Assembly: GCA_947462335.1 (NCBI GenBank)
Contig: OX381718.1
Location: forward strand, 44,826,281 to 44,890,280
Direction of reading: 5' to 3'
Source: Harmothoe impar
Taxonomy: Eukaryota > Annelida > Polychaeta > Phyllodocida > Polynoidae
Length of the DNA: 64,000 nt
The notes beneath the pieces were generated by a model. It was not told the DNA's origin. It searched no databases and saw only the letters and a program-made list of their open reading frames with translations. The position numbers were made by a program, and so were the translations under genes. Of the stretch, positions 12,201-18,423 are shown in pieces. Numbering within the stretch: the stretch's first letter is position 1; every line of letters begins with the position of its first letter.

Positions 12201-12254
12201 CAAATGCCAGGATGTCAGACCATGCTAGGGCTGCCATGTTAGCAGTATCTTCTC
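111..12254 (-). CDS. SLC5/SGLT-like sodium-coupled solute transporter, spliced, 5' six exons (partial)
   Basis: Plasma-membrane transporter of the SLC5 family, which couples sodium entry to uptake of sugars or related small solutes. Exons in reading order on the minus strand: 12163-12254, 8198-8269, 1786-1890, 1421-1480, 497-601, 111-216. All junctions are GT-AG and phase 0, so they join into one open frame covering roughly the first five membrane helices. Family signatures seen in order: a hydrophobic first helix ending GVGLW, FLAGRSM, IGAST...[43 protein letters not shown], and [11 protein letters not shown] at the edge. The start is taken as the ATG at 12237-12235 (context AACATGG), but the frame stays open back to an AG at 12255, so an upstream coding exon is possible. 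The gene leaves the window on the left, so the C-terminal part is absent. The exact substrate cannot be told. Introns are packed with transposons. Confidence 0.9.
497..601 (-). CDS. SLC5-like gene, exon 5
   Basis: A 105-bp exon of 35 codons with the [17 protein letters not shown] signature that follows the second large helix in SGLT proteins. The acceptor is TTTTTACAG and the donor GTAAGTAC. Confidence 0.9.
602..1420. other. SLC5-like intron, no gene seen
   Basis: AT-rich intron. Positions 720-870 hold scattered TTTAAG/CTTTAAA motifs like those at 31.1-32.1 kb. Positions 1190-1222 carry a lone TIR-like sequence (ACGAGAATTTATGGTA) related to the ends of the MITE at 26003-26229. Confidence 0.5.
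1421..1480 (-). CDS. SLC5-like gene, exon 4
   Basis: A 60-bp exon of 20 codons ([11 protein letters not shown] motif). The acceptor is TTTTGCAG and the donor GTAGGTAG. Confidence 0.88.
1786..1890 (-). CDS. SLC5-like gene, exon 3
   Basis: A 105-bp exon of 35 codons carrying [20 protein letters not shown], the sodium-site helix region of the family. The acceptor is TTTTTTCAG and the donor GTAAGT. Confidence 0.9.
1999..2126. repeat. 128-bp hairpin repeat abutting the Ngaro-like element
   Basis: Arms 1999-2024 and 2101-2126 are inverted copies with 25 of 26 positions matching (outer sequence AATGTTAAACTTATGGGA), and similarity continues inward for about 20 more bases. No coding content. The first base of the Ngaro A1 repeat follows at once (2127), so the hairpin marks the insertion point. 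Confidence 0.75.
2127..2305 (+). repeat. Ngaro split repeat A1
   Basis: A 179-bp repeat starting GTGTAATCATTGATCC, matched by A2 at 7681-7859 with one visible difference (GGCGGGATT versus GGCGGAATT). Confidence 0.92.
2463..4124 (+). CDS. Gag-like ORF1 of the Ngaro-like element
   Basis: An intact 553-residue ORF, the first in the element, expected to package the element RNA. The N-terminus is basic ([20 protein letters not shown]), residues about 80-120 look coiled-coil-like and end in a run of glutamates, and the middle is Arg/Pro/Gln-rich. From residue about 445 a Cys/His-rich stretch (ICRDFN...GCQHRSHH...WHYCSYCD...[10 protein letters not shown]) resembles a zinc-binding nucleic-acid module. 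The C-terminus is a polyglutamine-rich tail. I cannot assign a named domain. Antisense frames over this GC-rich part are also open, but these are shadows. The start is the first ATG after A1 that opens the long frame. Confidence 0.8.
   Translation: MQTRRDTRPVRAASERARARISDSLSNSQSAKRKKVNRGGAWVEARSEHDIIDVAVDVHASNDQTQQEGTVHDEHNDTLHDPLERIHRLEVDMQDMRLNLREVNGHLAFLVDAGLRRAEEEEEPEGMEDQFPQRSVRTPRRHNGPLQVTINQVPLMSMPADDTRVSETPEFELDCPREETRPPGRQHRHHLEAVRQRLQTGTRQHGPRRRPTHAPERHRTANYGQARAQPRQPPAAWGHTAPRNYHDDTFLQEPDEDGYVRDSFGRYHLAMAGQMARRAHDAGFIANNMNRDRYEVQQSDGKNPFISDQFVDPIIKPYVFLERDGCTTIKMKFEARATMSCLEYINATTLLLQNPSAFKPEDRDHILAHLSQVSRDTKTRTWPPVRRWTQAVWDAVEKKQFGWSNKQAIHSLKSDLAMEEGSWAGGHSRAAPSKDPSSAPTYNICRDFNTVKGCQHRSHHTGAAGKMWHYCSYCDAKNLQFTHNIIACQNKFRDGPQQQGAARPSQPGYAHSRPQQEQQLHQQQQYQQQNQQQQPFYAQQHPKNDHSGPPQHR
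4601..7072 (+). pseudogene. Ngaro-like reverse transcriptase/RNase H, broken by an in-frame stop
   Basis: Reverse transcriptase and RNase H that copy the element RNA. One reading frame runs 4601-7072, interrupted only by TAA at 5012-5014 in a stretch reading [18 protein letters not shown], where related proteins are expected to have a residue. From the ATG at 5024 it is open for 682 codons. RT motifs: [36 protein letters not shown], and catalytic [10 protein letters not shown] with YLDD at about residue 187 of the 5024 ORF. RNase H carboxylates: HVDACGSG (about 346), [23 protein letters not shown]. The last 190 codons overlap the recombinase in another frame; whether they are translated as such or a frameshift joins RT to the recombinase cannot be told. 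Confidence 0.88.
6492..7507 (+). pseudogene. Ngaro-like tyrosine recombinase, frameshifted at 7058-7093
   Basis: Tyrosine recombinase that would integrate the circular DNA copy. The upstream frame (6492 onward) contains a core-binding-like region ([20 protein letters not shown]) and the first catalytic arginine in CAALRKSE (codon 6972-6974). The downstream frame (about 7079-7507) holds the second box [18 protein letters not shown] (H-x-x-R, codons 7340-7351), GGWKSKAY, and the nucleophilic tyrosine at 7433 or 7442. So the R-H-R-Y set is complete but split between two frames. The break coincides with a 36-bp segment identical to part of the RT gene at 5403-5438. It starts in the +1 frame relative to RT and overlaps it by about 580 bp, as usual in DIRS-type elements. 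Confidence 0.88.
7539..7680 (+). repeat. Ngaro split repeat B1
   Basis: A 142-bp repeat from GGTACTCATCTC to GGTAGCAGTAATG, matched by B2 at 7925-8066 with one visible difference. It contains AATAAATTTTATT, a possible polyadenylation region, and runs directly into A2. Confidence 0.92.
7681..7859 (+). repeat. Ngaro split repeat A2
   Basis: Second copy of A1, placed between B1 and B2. In this class the B1-A2 junction is thought to guide formation of a circular intermediate for the recombinase. Confidence 0.92.
7925..8066 (+). repeat. Ngaro split repeat B2
   Basis: Second copy of B1; its last bases (AGCAGTAATG) mark the right end of the element. A 65-bp spacer (7860-7924) separates it from A2. 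Confidence 0.92.
8198..8269 (-). CDS. SLC5-like gene, exon 2
   Basis: A 72-bp exon of 24 codons with the SLC5 signature [13 protein letters not shown]. The acceptor is GGCACAG and the donor GTAAGTA. It lies just right of the Ngaro-like element, which occupies the following intron. Confidence 0.88.
8270..8780. other. SLC5-like intron, no gene seen
   Basis: AT-rich intron between exon 2 and the palindromic array. I see no ORF or repeat structure here. Confidence 0.4.
8781..9290. repeat. Array of degenerate palindromic units (CCCACAC...GGGTGTG, AATAAG)
   Basis: About ten units of the form CTTATTCCCACAC, short spacer, GGGTGTGAATAAG, each a small hairpin, joined head to tail. The left edge is GC-rich and includes a perfect 32-bp palindrome at 8799-8830 centred on GCGGCCGC. 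A last unit lies at 9567-9600, beyond a stretch with a SINE-like sequence, so the array was probably split by an insertion. No coding potential. Confidence 0.75.
9458..9530 (-). mobile_element. tRNA-derived SINE-like sequence
   Basis: Minus strand reads as a tRNA-like pol III promoter: an A-box-like GTGGAGCAGTAGG, then a B box GGTTCGGTTCC at the usual spacing. The stems do not give a good cloverleaf, so a SINE head or relic is more likely than a tRNA gene. Confidence 0.5.
9972..10223 (+). pseudogene. LINE ORF1 N-terminal fragment
   Basis: 83 codons starting [11 protein letters not shown], Pro/Ser/Thr-rich, in the position of ORF1 behind a LINE leader. It stops just after the junction with the ORF2 tail. 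No domain recognised. Confidence 0.45.
10221..10614 (+). pseudogene. LINE ORF2 C-terminal fragment
   Basis: In-frame remnant [20 protein letters not shown] ... [18 protein letters not shown] ... [10 protein letters not shown]. The pattern R-Q-x-x-C-L-K-I and a final x-W-N-x-L-x...F-K-x-x-L-K is typical of the extreme C-terminus of CR1/L2-type RT proteins. No catalytic motifs remain. Confidence 0.65.
10940..11286 (+). mobile_element. 3' end of a 5'-truncated retroposon with poly(A)
   Basis: Non-coding 3'-UTR-like sequence ending in GTAATAAAGTAAATTTGTTCC followed by a 15-base A run at 11270-11284. The polyadenylation signal and poly(A) tail mark a retroposed plus-strand copy. Confidence 0.5.
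11520..11585. repeat. Near-perfect hairpin, 21-26 bp arms
   Basis: Arms 11525-11545 and 11560-11580 are perfectly complementary (GGCAAGCAGAAAGGATAGCCC-type arm), extendable to 26 bp with one mismatch, with a 14-nt loop. It lies about 100 bp from the tRNA-like sequence. Confidence 0.8.
11683..11754 (-). tRNA. tRNA-like sequence, anticodon GGC (tRNA-Ala-like); gene or SINE head
   Basis: A 72-nt tRNA shape on the minus strand: acceptor GGGGATG pairing with TGTCTCC (wobbles allowed), D-arm GCTC-AGTGGTA-GAGC, anticodon loop TTGGCAA, B box GGTTCGACTCC. The A box (TAGCTCAGTGG) and B box are canonical. Against a working tRNA: a mismatch in the T stem (CCGGG/CCAGG), weak acceptor wobbles, and the GGC alanine anticodon, which is rare in eukaryotes. 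It may be the head of a SINE or a pseudo-tRNA in the SLC5 intron or 5' region. Confidence 0.5.
12163..12254 (-). CDS. SLC5-like gene, first visible exon (start ATG 12237-12235)
   Basis: Encodes [12 protein letters not shown]...ILGVGLW, the first membrane helix of the SLC5 fold. The donor GTAAGTAC lies at 12162-12155 and an acceptor-like TTTCCGACAG ends at 12255. Coding from the ATG is 75 bp (25 codons); 12238-12254 is probably 5' UTR. Confidence 0.8.
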
Positions 12255-12410
12255 CTGTCGGAAACAGTTTAAAACTGGTATGGCATTTGCCACATGCACC
12301 AGCAACCTATGTGTGAAATTGACAAGACCACTCAGCAGCACTCATACAATATCATTTAGTAGAGTGGCTGAAAGGCCTGACCTATTATGTTGCCCGTATA
12401 TGGGCATAAA

Positions 12411-12470
12411 GTTAAACAATGCTTTATTGTACCCACTCAGCTGACTGGGTGCAATAAAGCATTGTTTAAC
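12411..12470. repeat. Perfect 19-bp-arm hairpin
   Basis: Arms 12411-12429 (GTTAAACAATGCTTTATTG) and 12452-12470 are exact inverted copies, with further pairing CCCA...TGGG in the 22-nt centre. It is upstream of the first visible SLC5 exon. Confidence 0.8.
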
Positions 12471-13109
12471 GTTTACGCTAGCTTATGAATCACAAAGAGA
12501 TACTTAGTACATTGGTATAGGCAGATTCATTATGGATACATTTTATACATCCTTGGGTAAGATTAATAGATTATGATAGCATAATAGAAATAAAAGAGAA
12601 ACTTTTCATACATTAATAATTCTCCCCCTACTTTTTTCAGGTCTATAAGGAGGATATATATAATTCACATAATATAAAAACATGTGCAATGCATTTCTGT
12701 GAGAAATAATTTGTGGGTAATTTCATATCAGCATTTATAGCCAAAACCTTTATTTGCATTATATAAAAAAGGAAGTGTCTGTACGAGAGAATCCAGGTCC
12801 GGTCCAAACAGGTCCCATCAGTGGGTTTGCCATACAACATGCTTCATGCATGAGAGTTCACAGATGACTCTGCCTAGCTAGCAAAACTAGTCCAGTTTAT
12901 AGAAATACACCCATTATAATTATCGGTGATATTTTTGAATTACAGAAATCTACCAAGTGTATTCGAGATTGGATCATGTGATGGTAGTCAAACAAAGCAG
13001 TGACTTCCAAAGGAAAGGATCACATACTCCTCCTTAGTAACATGTAAACAAGCTGCCATATTGAAGCCAAGGCCACTGGAAAATGTTTTCCACCCAGCTA
13101 CCCAGCTGT

Positions 13110-13356
13110 CTATGGTTTTTTATAGATTTTGCACCACTTCTTCATAAGCATGGCAATTAAAATTGCCTTTGTGATTCTCTTAAAAGTAACAACATCTATG
13201 CATTTCTTGCATTCTGCAGTGAGACTATTCCATAATATAATACCTCGATAAAGTGGACTTTTTCTAAACCCATTTTTCTTTGATGGGGGGTAGACTAGTA
13301 GACCGGTTTCAGCTGAGCGTGTTCTCATGCCAACCAGTCTAACAGGTTCCAACATT
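13110..13356 (-). pseudogene. CR1-like LINE RT C-terminus, downstream part
   Basis: Minus-strand fragment LEPVRLVGMRTRSAETGLLV...RKSPLYRGIILWNSLTAECKK, ending with a stop at 13110. It is a relative of the C-terminus of the large LINE at 54.8-57.7 kb (shared TGLLVYP, RKSPLYRGI, LWN). It is the continuation of the fragment at 15659-16005; the two are separated by the foldback element. Confidence 0.85.
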
Positions 13357-13363
13357 AGGCCTT
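13357..13363. repeat. Left target duplication AGGCCTT
   Basis: Matches 15652-15658 exactly. Removing the element and one copy restores a continuous LINE frame (F-A-K-K-G-L-M). Confidence 0.88.
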
Positions 13364-15651
13364 GTGGGGTCTTTATCCCACAAACAGTCTTTATCCCTCA
13401 AATTAGTACTACTATGAGGGATAAAGACACCCACGGGTCTTTATCCCTCAATTATGGCGTTAAAGCCCAAGTGTCTTTATCCCACAAATGTCTTTATCCC
13501 TCAAAGCCAATATAATAGTCTTTATCCCACATAGCCAATGATAAAGGCTTTATCCCACAAAGCCTATATAGTGGCCCTATTTGCCGAAACAGTAACCAGT
13601 CTTTATCCCACAACCCAGGGGGCACAAATTTCGGTTCAACGCTGAATCAACATTAAATCAACATTGAATCAACATTGTCAACCAGTTTTCAATGTTGATT
13701 CAATGTTCTGTGCCCACTGGGAAAGCCTATATAGTGGCTATATATGGCCATACAATGACCGTTCTTTATCCCACAAAGCCCATATAACCGTTATATGCCC
13801 ATACAGTGACCAGTCTTTATCCCCCAAAGGCTATATAGTGGCTATATATAGTCATATAGTGACCAGTCTTTATCCCACAAAGCCTAAATAATGGTTATAG
13901 GCCCATACAATGACCAGTCTTTATCCCCCAAAGCCTATATAGTGGCTATATATGACCATTTAAAGACCAGTCTTTATCCCCCAAAGCCTATATAGTGGCT
14001 ATATATGGCCATACAATGACCAGTCTTTATCCCCCAAAGCCTGTGTAGTGGCTATATATGGCCATACAGTGACCAGTCTTTATCCCCCAAAGGCTATATA
14101 ATGGCTATATATAGTCATATAGTGACCAGTCTTTATCCCAAAAAGCCTAATTAAAGGTTATAGGCCTATACAGTGTCCAGTCTTTATCCCCCTAAGCCTA
14201 TATAGTGGCTATATATGACCATTTAAAGACCAGTCTTTATCCCCCAAAGCCTATATAGTGACTATATATGGCCATACAATGAGCAGTCTTTATCCCCCAA
14301 AGCCTATGTAGAGGCTATATATGGCCATACAGTTACCAGTCTTTATCCCACAAAGCCTATATAGTGGCTATATATGGTCATACAATGACCGTTCTTTATC
14401 CCACAAAGCCCATATAACCCTTATATGCCCATACAGTGACCAGTGTTTATCCCCCAAAGGCTATATAGTGGCTATATATGGCCATACAATGACCAGTCCT
14501 TATCCCCCAAAGCCTATATAGTGGCTATATATGGCCATAAAATGACCAGTCTTTATCCCACAAAGCCCATATAACCGTTGTATGCCCATACAGTGACGAG
14601 TCTTTATCCCCCAAAGGCTATATAAAGACTGGTCATTGTATGGCCATATATAGCCACTATATAGGCTTTGTGGGATAAAGACTGGTCACTAAATGGTCAT
14701 ATATAGCCACTATATAGGCTTTGGGGGATAAAGACTGGTCATTGTATGGGCCTATAACCATTATTTAGGCTTTGTGGGATAAAGACTGGTCACTATATGA
14801 CTATATATAGCCACTATATGGGCTTTGGGGGATAAAGACTGGTCACTGTATGGGCATACAACGGTTATATGGGCTTTGTGGGATAAAGACTGGTCATTGT
14901 ATGGCCATATATAGCCACTATATAGGCTTTGGGGGATAAAGACTGGTCACTGTATGGCCATATATGGCCACTACATAGGCTTTGGATGATAAAGACTGGT
15001 CTCTGAATGGTCATATATAACCACTATATAGGCTTAGGGGGATAAAGACTGGTCACTGTATGGACCTATAACCGTTATTTAGGCTTTGTAGGATAAAGAC
15101 TGGTCACTATATGACCATATATAGCCACTATATAGCCTTTGGGGGATAAAGACTGGTCACTGTATGGGCATACAACGGTTATATGGGCTTTGTGGGATAA
15201 AGACTGGTCATTGTATGGCCATATATAGCCACTATATAGGCTTTGGGGGATAAAGACTGGTCACTGTATGGCCATATATGGCCACTACATAGGCTTTGGG
15301 GGATAAAGACTGGTCATTGTATGGCCATATATAGCCACTATATAGGCTATGGGGGATAAAGACTGGTCACTGTATGGCCATATATAGCCACTATATAGGC
15401 TTTGTGGGATAAAGACTGGTTACTGTTTCGGCAAATAGGGCCACTATATAGGCTTTGTGGGATAAAGCCTTTATCATTGGCTATGTGGGATAAAGACTAT
15501 TATATTGGCTTTGAGGGATAGAGACATTTGTGGGATAAAGACACTTGGGCTTTAACGCCATTATTGAGGGATAAAGACCCGTGGGTGTCTTTATCCCTCA
15601 TAGTAGTACTAATTTGAGGGATAAAGACTGTTTGTGGGATAAAGACCCCAC
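13364..15651. mobile_element. Foldback transposon with tandem-repeat arms
   Basis: A 2288-bp element flanked by a 7-bp target duplication AGGCCTT (13357-13363 and 15652-15658). Ends are GTGGGGTCTTTATCCC and its inverse. About 250 bp at each end are near-perfect inverted copies made of CTTTATCCCWCAAA motifs; inward, each arm is a tandem array of roughly 55-bp units (CAGTCTTTATCCCMCAAAGCCTATATAGTGG-type, given here only as key motifs) that invert near 14625. There is no transposase ORF. The structure matches foldback (FB-type) elements. The insertion target is the LINE relic, whose reading frame is restored across the site. Confidence 0.9.
13614..13721. mobile_element. Small CCCAGTGGG-family MITE nested in the left foldback arm
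   Basis: 108 bp from CCCAGGGGGCACA to TGTGCCCACTGGG with inner copies of CAACATTGAATCAACATTG. The opposite foldback arm lacks it (CCCACAAAGCC is uninterrupted there), so this is an insertion later than arm formation, with apparent 2-bp AA duplication. Confidence 0.7.
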
Positions 15652-15658
15652 AGGCCTT
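15652..15658. repeat. Right target duplication AGGCCTT
   Basis: Right-hand partner of 13357-13363. Confidence 0.88.
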
Positions 15659-16005
15659 TCTTTGCAAAATCAGCATTACCACTGTAGACATACTTGTGTA
15701 TTAGTAGCAGTAGTTGCAGATCATGTTTGGCACCAATAAATTCAATGCCAGTTTCCTTGTGCAGCTTCATTACACTAAACTTTAGTTTCACTTTTAGACA
15801 TACTCTCAGACAGCGATTTTGAACACGCTGTAGAGATAGTTGGTTGGTTTCTGTCAGGCCATTATACAGAAATCCACAATACTCTAATACCGGAGATATA
15901 GTTTGCTTATATACTATAGTAGCAACTCTTTTCATTTTCTTTCGCAGTTTACCATACATAAAGAGTCTATTAGAACTAGAGGATAATGCACTATGGCATC
16001 GGGTA
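15659..16005 (-). pseudogene. CR1-like LINE RT C-terminus, upstream part
   Basis: Minus-strand fragment ALSSSSNRLFMYGKLRKKMK...VYKQTISPVLEYCGFLYNG...QNRCLRVCLKVK...NADFAKK, homologous to the end of the RT ORF at 57.1-57.5 kb. It is 5'-truncated near 16005 and joins in frame to 13356 once the foldback element and one target duplication are removed. Confidence 0.85.
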
Positions 16006-16009
16006 GCAT

Positions 16010-16265
16010 TGGGTAGTCATTGGAACAACCTAGGACTTGGGAGTCGTCTTTACTGATGACTTTAGGTCTTAAAATTGACAATACCTAAACTGACAACCTT
16101 AAGGTCATCATTCTGACTACCCAATTAATGTCACTACCTAAGGTAGTCATTATGACAACTTTGGTCTGAATATTAGTCACAATGACGACCTAAGGCCGTC
16201 ACATTGACTACTTTAATTTATCAATTTTGGTAGTATCAAAATGATGACCCTGAGGTTTTCAGTGT
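16010..16265. repeat. Degenerate TGAC-TACCTAAGGTA-GTCA palindrome cluster
   Basis: About eight imperfect copies of a GTCATNNTGAC / ACCTAAGGT motif in both orientations, non-coding, directly left of the preserved duplicated sequence. Unclassified. Confidence 0.5.
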
Positions 16266-16435
16266 ACCAATGATAGGTTAAATGACTAGGGCGTCACCTA
16301 TGTCCTCAAGATGTAATTACCAATGACAGACAATTATGCTCAACCAGTGTTTAGTTACATATTGCATCTATAAATACATTGTGCATATTTGAGTTGTGTT
16401 TACATTTACATTTGAATTATCCTAAACTTGACATA

Positions 16436-17052
16436 TGTGACAAAACGTAGGAAAACGTGACATTAGGGGAAAACACCTTTATTTAAGTTCATGTCTTCAG
16501 CTACAATTTGATGCTTCAAGTATCAAAATATTTGAAATAGTTGCTGAGAAATGACATCTCAAACATGGGATGGTAGGGACATTTAGGAATTTAGAATAGA
16601 CTGCAATGCGATCACACATCAATCCATTTTCAAATAATCCATATAAATCATAATTATTAGAAATTAAAGCAATAAATTCATATTATAGTGCATAGATTTG
16701 GATCTGGTAGGAATATTGGCATTCTGTTTTCAGTTCTGAAATCCTCATGGATGGGGCAATTGCATAGGGATACTTTTTACTCCAAAAGAATGAATTGATG
16801 GTTGCCATGACAACCAAATGTCAATAAGTGGGCAAAAAATGGCTAAAAACGTTCTTTTTTCATTCCAAATAAGACCAATATAGAATGAAAATGGAATTTT
16901 GATAATAGCTTCAAAAGATTCCTTGGGAAAAGTTAGTCTAAGGTCATTTTCTCTTAAGTATTCATATTTTTAGCTATAATCTCCAGAAATATCATGTTTA
17001 GAGCATTTATGGCTATTCCCCCTAATGGTACGATTTCCCAGGTTCTGTCACA
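16436..17052. mobile_element. Mariner-type MITE, 617 bp (inverted partner 59186-59801)
   Basis: TIR TGTGACAAAAC...GTTCTGTCACA flanked by TA on both sides. The paralogous segment at 29.9-30.1 kb lacks it. A near equal-length copy (616 bp) lies in inverted orientation at 59186-59801. No transposase ORF. Confidence 0.78.
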
Positions 17053-17133
17053 TATTCTTGTCTGTTTTAGTCAATTACCCAGTAATTTATATGTCTACTA
17101 TGTTATATTCCGACCCTCCATTTCTTTATGATT

Positions 17134-17190
17134 TCCATTTATTCAAGCATAGATCTCCAGAGTAAGGAGATCTATGCTTGAATAAATGGA
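17134..17190. repeat. Perfect 25-bp-arm hairpin
   Basis: Arms 17134-17158 and 17166-17190 are exact inverted copies with a 7-nt loop (AGAGTAA). The paralogous copy at 30.1 kb has only one arm-like sequence, so the second arm arose here by a local inverted duplication. Confidence 0.8.
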
Positions 17191-17442
17191 CTGCATTACA
17201 GTGGTAAGAGTCACTGGCGATTAGTAAAAGTCTATTTCATATTTATGCTATCGTGTTTAAATCAAATAATGTATGTGTTTCTGTTATTGCAAGGAAAATC
17301 CTATTTCATGATTACTGTAAATTCTCGAATATATAAGCTGCATACTCACGTACAAGCTGGCCCTTATAACCTTGAAGAATCATATGAGCCTAAAAGGGGT
17401 CTGGATTTTAGTGTTGTGCTATAGTAGCAAAATCTCCCATAT

Positions 17443-17530
17443 CCTAGTGGGCAGGCAGTTCAATTTCGAATCAACATTGAATCAACATTGAACTATATTT
17501 CAATTTTATTCAATGTATGCGCCCACTGGG
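17443..17530. mobile_element. CCCAGTGGG-family MITE, 88 bp
   Basis: Ends CCTAGTGGGC and GCCCACTGGG with inner GAATCAACATTGAATCAACATTG-like motifs; flanked by AT on both sides. Same family as 13614-13721 and 37912-38752. Confidence 0.65.
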
Positions 17531-18060
17531 ATAAGCTGCATCCTGACTCTTGGATCATCCTATAATACTTGTGATCTGACATCCGTATTAGCAGAGGTTT
17601 TTATGCGAGAATATAGAGTAGTCATATATGTGTTAACAATAGACCAGGCTAGGCCGATCATACCTGATACCTTTAATAAATGCATTAGATTGTGATGCTA
17701 GATGCATGAAGGGGTTTTCATTCCTGTATCTGGAAAGTGCATGGCTCACATAATACTTGTTTCCTATCCTTTCTGCATATGAACTTAACATAGAAAAACA
17801 TTAAATAGCCCGTCCCTATGCTATATTTACCACTTGTCTTAGTATTAATGTGTTATAGAATTTTCTGAGGCATGCTGAGTGGTTGAAAAGCCAACAATGA
17901 GTATTGTAGCTACGTGGCTTCCCACTAGATATAGCCCCAGTGTGCCCCCCCCCCATTTTTATTCCTGAGATAGTACCTAGTAATTTTTCTGATTCTAAAT
18001 GTTATCTTAATTTATTTGTGTTCTCATGCTTCTTGTACACTACTCTTCTCAATAACCTCA
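17531..18060. other. Downstream flank of FReD gene, no gene seen
   Basis: Unique-looking AT-rich sequence with a C-run at 17946-17954. Nothing recognised. Confidence 0.4.
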
Positions 18061-18114
18061 CAATAGCAGCTTTATGCAAAGACAATAGTTCAATAAATGT
18101 GAACAGGCAGTGTT

Positions 18115-18120
18115 TTTATT
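18115..18120 (-). terminator. Polyadenylation signal of the fibrinogen-domain gene
   Basis: AATAAA on the minus strand about 62 nt after the stop codon at 18184-18182. Confidence 0.7.
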
Positions 18121-18181
18121 GAAACTATAATTCACAGATCCATCACTCAAACCAACCAAAAATCAGAATACTTGTTCTCAT

Positions 18182-18423
18182 TTAGGACTTTTTAAACATC
18201 ATTCGTGTACTTTTCAGTGAAACATCGAAACCATCCCAATCAGCCCAGTTAACCCCCTTACCATTTAACTCGCTACCATACACTCCATTCAGATTGCTAT
18301 ACCCACAGCCAGAGCTGTACCACCAGGCCCCCATGTACTGTGAACTACAGTGGCCGCTGAAGTCATCATTGTCTTGATCCTTTGTAGAAAAATTATCTCC
18401 ATTGTTAGTGAGAAAGGAATTCC
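18182..18423 (-). CDS. FReD gene exon 6 and stop
   Basis: 242 bp from acceptor TTTTCCCCAG: WNSFLTNNGDNFSTKDQDND...GVNWADWDGFDVSLKSTRMM, stop TAA at 18184-18182. Holds the calcium-site region and the last disulfide pair. Confidence 0.92.

Larger units (their letters stand above)
12828..17460 (+). repeat. Segmental duplication, copy 1 (partner 29560-30470)
   Basis: Sequence blocks 12828-13105, about 16266-16435 and 17055-17460 match, in the same order and orientation, 29560-29853, 29890-30060 and 30064-30470. Shared landmarks include CATGCTTCATGCAT, CTCTGCCTAGCTAGCA, GGAAAATGTTTTCCACCCAG and GTTAGTTACATATTGCAT. Copy 1 is longer because a LINE relic, a foldback element, a mariner-type MITE and a CCCAGTGGG MITE were inserted. 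The two copies flank the fibrinogen-domain gene. Confidence 0.75.

Noticed and set aside
13364..15651. CRISPR-like array (regular repeats and spacers)
   Set aside because: Units are tandem and inverted with no unique spacers, the context is eukaryotic, and the whole is a foldback element with a target duplication.
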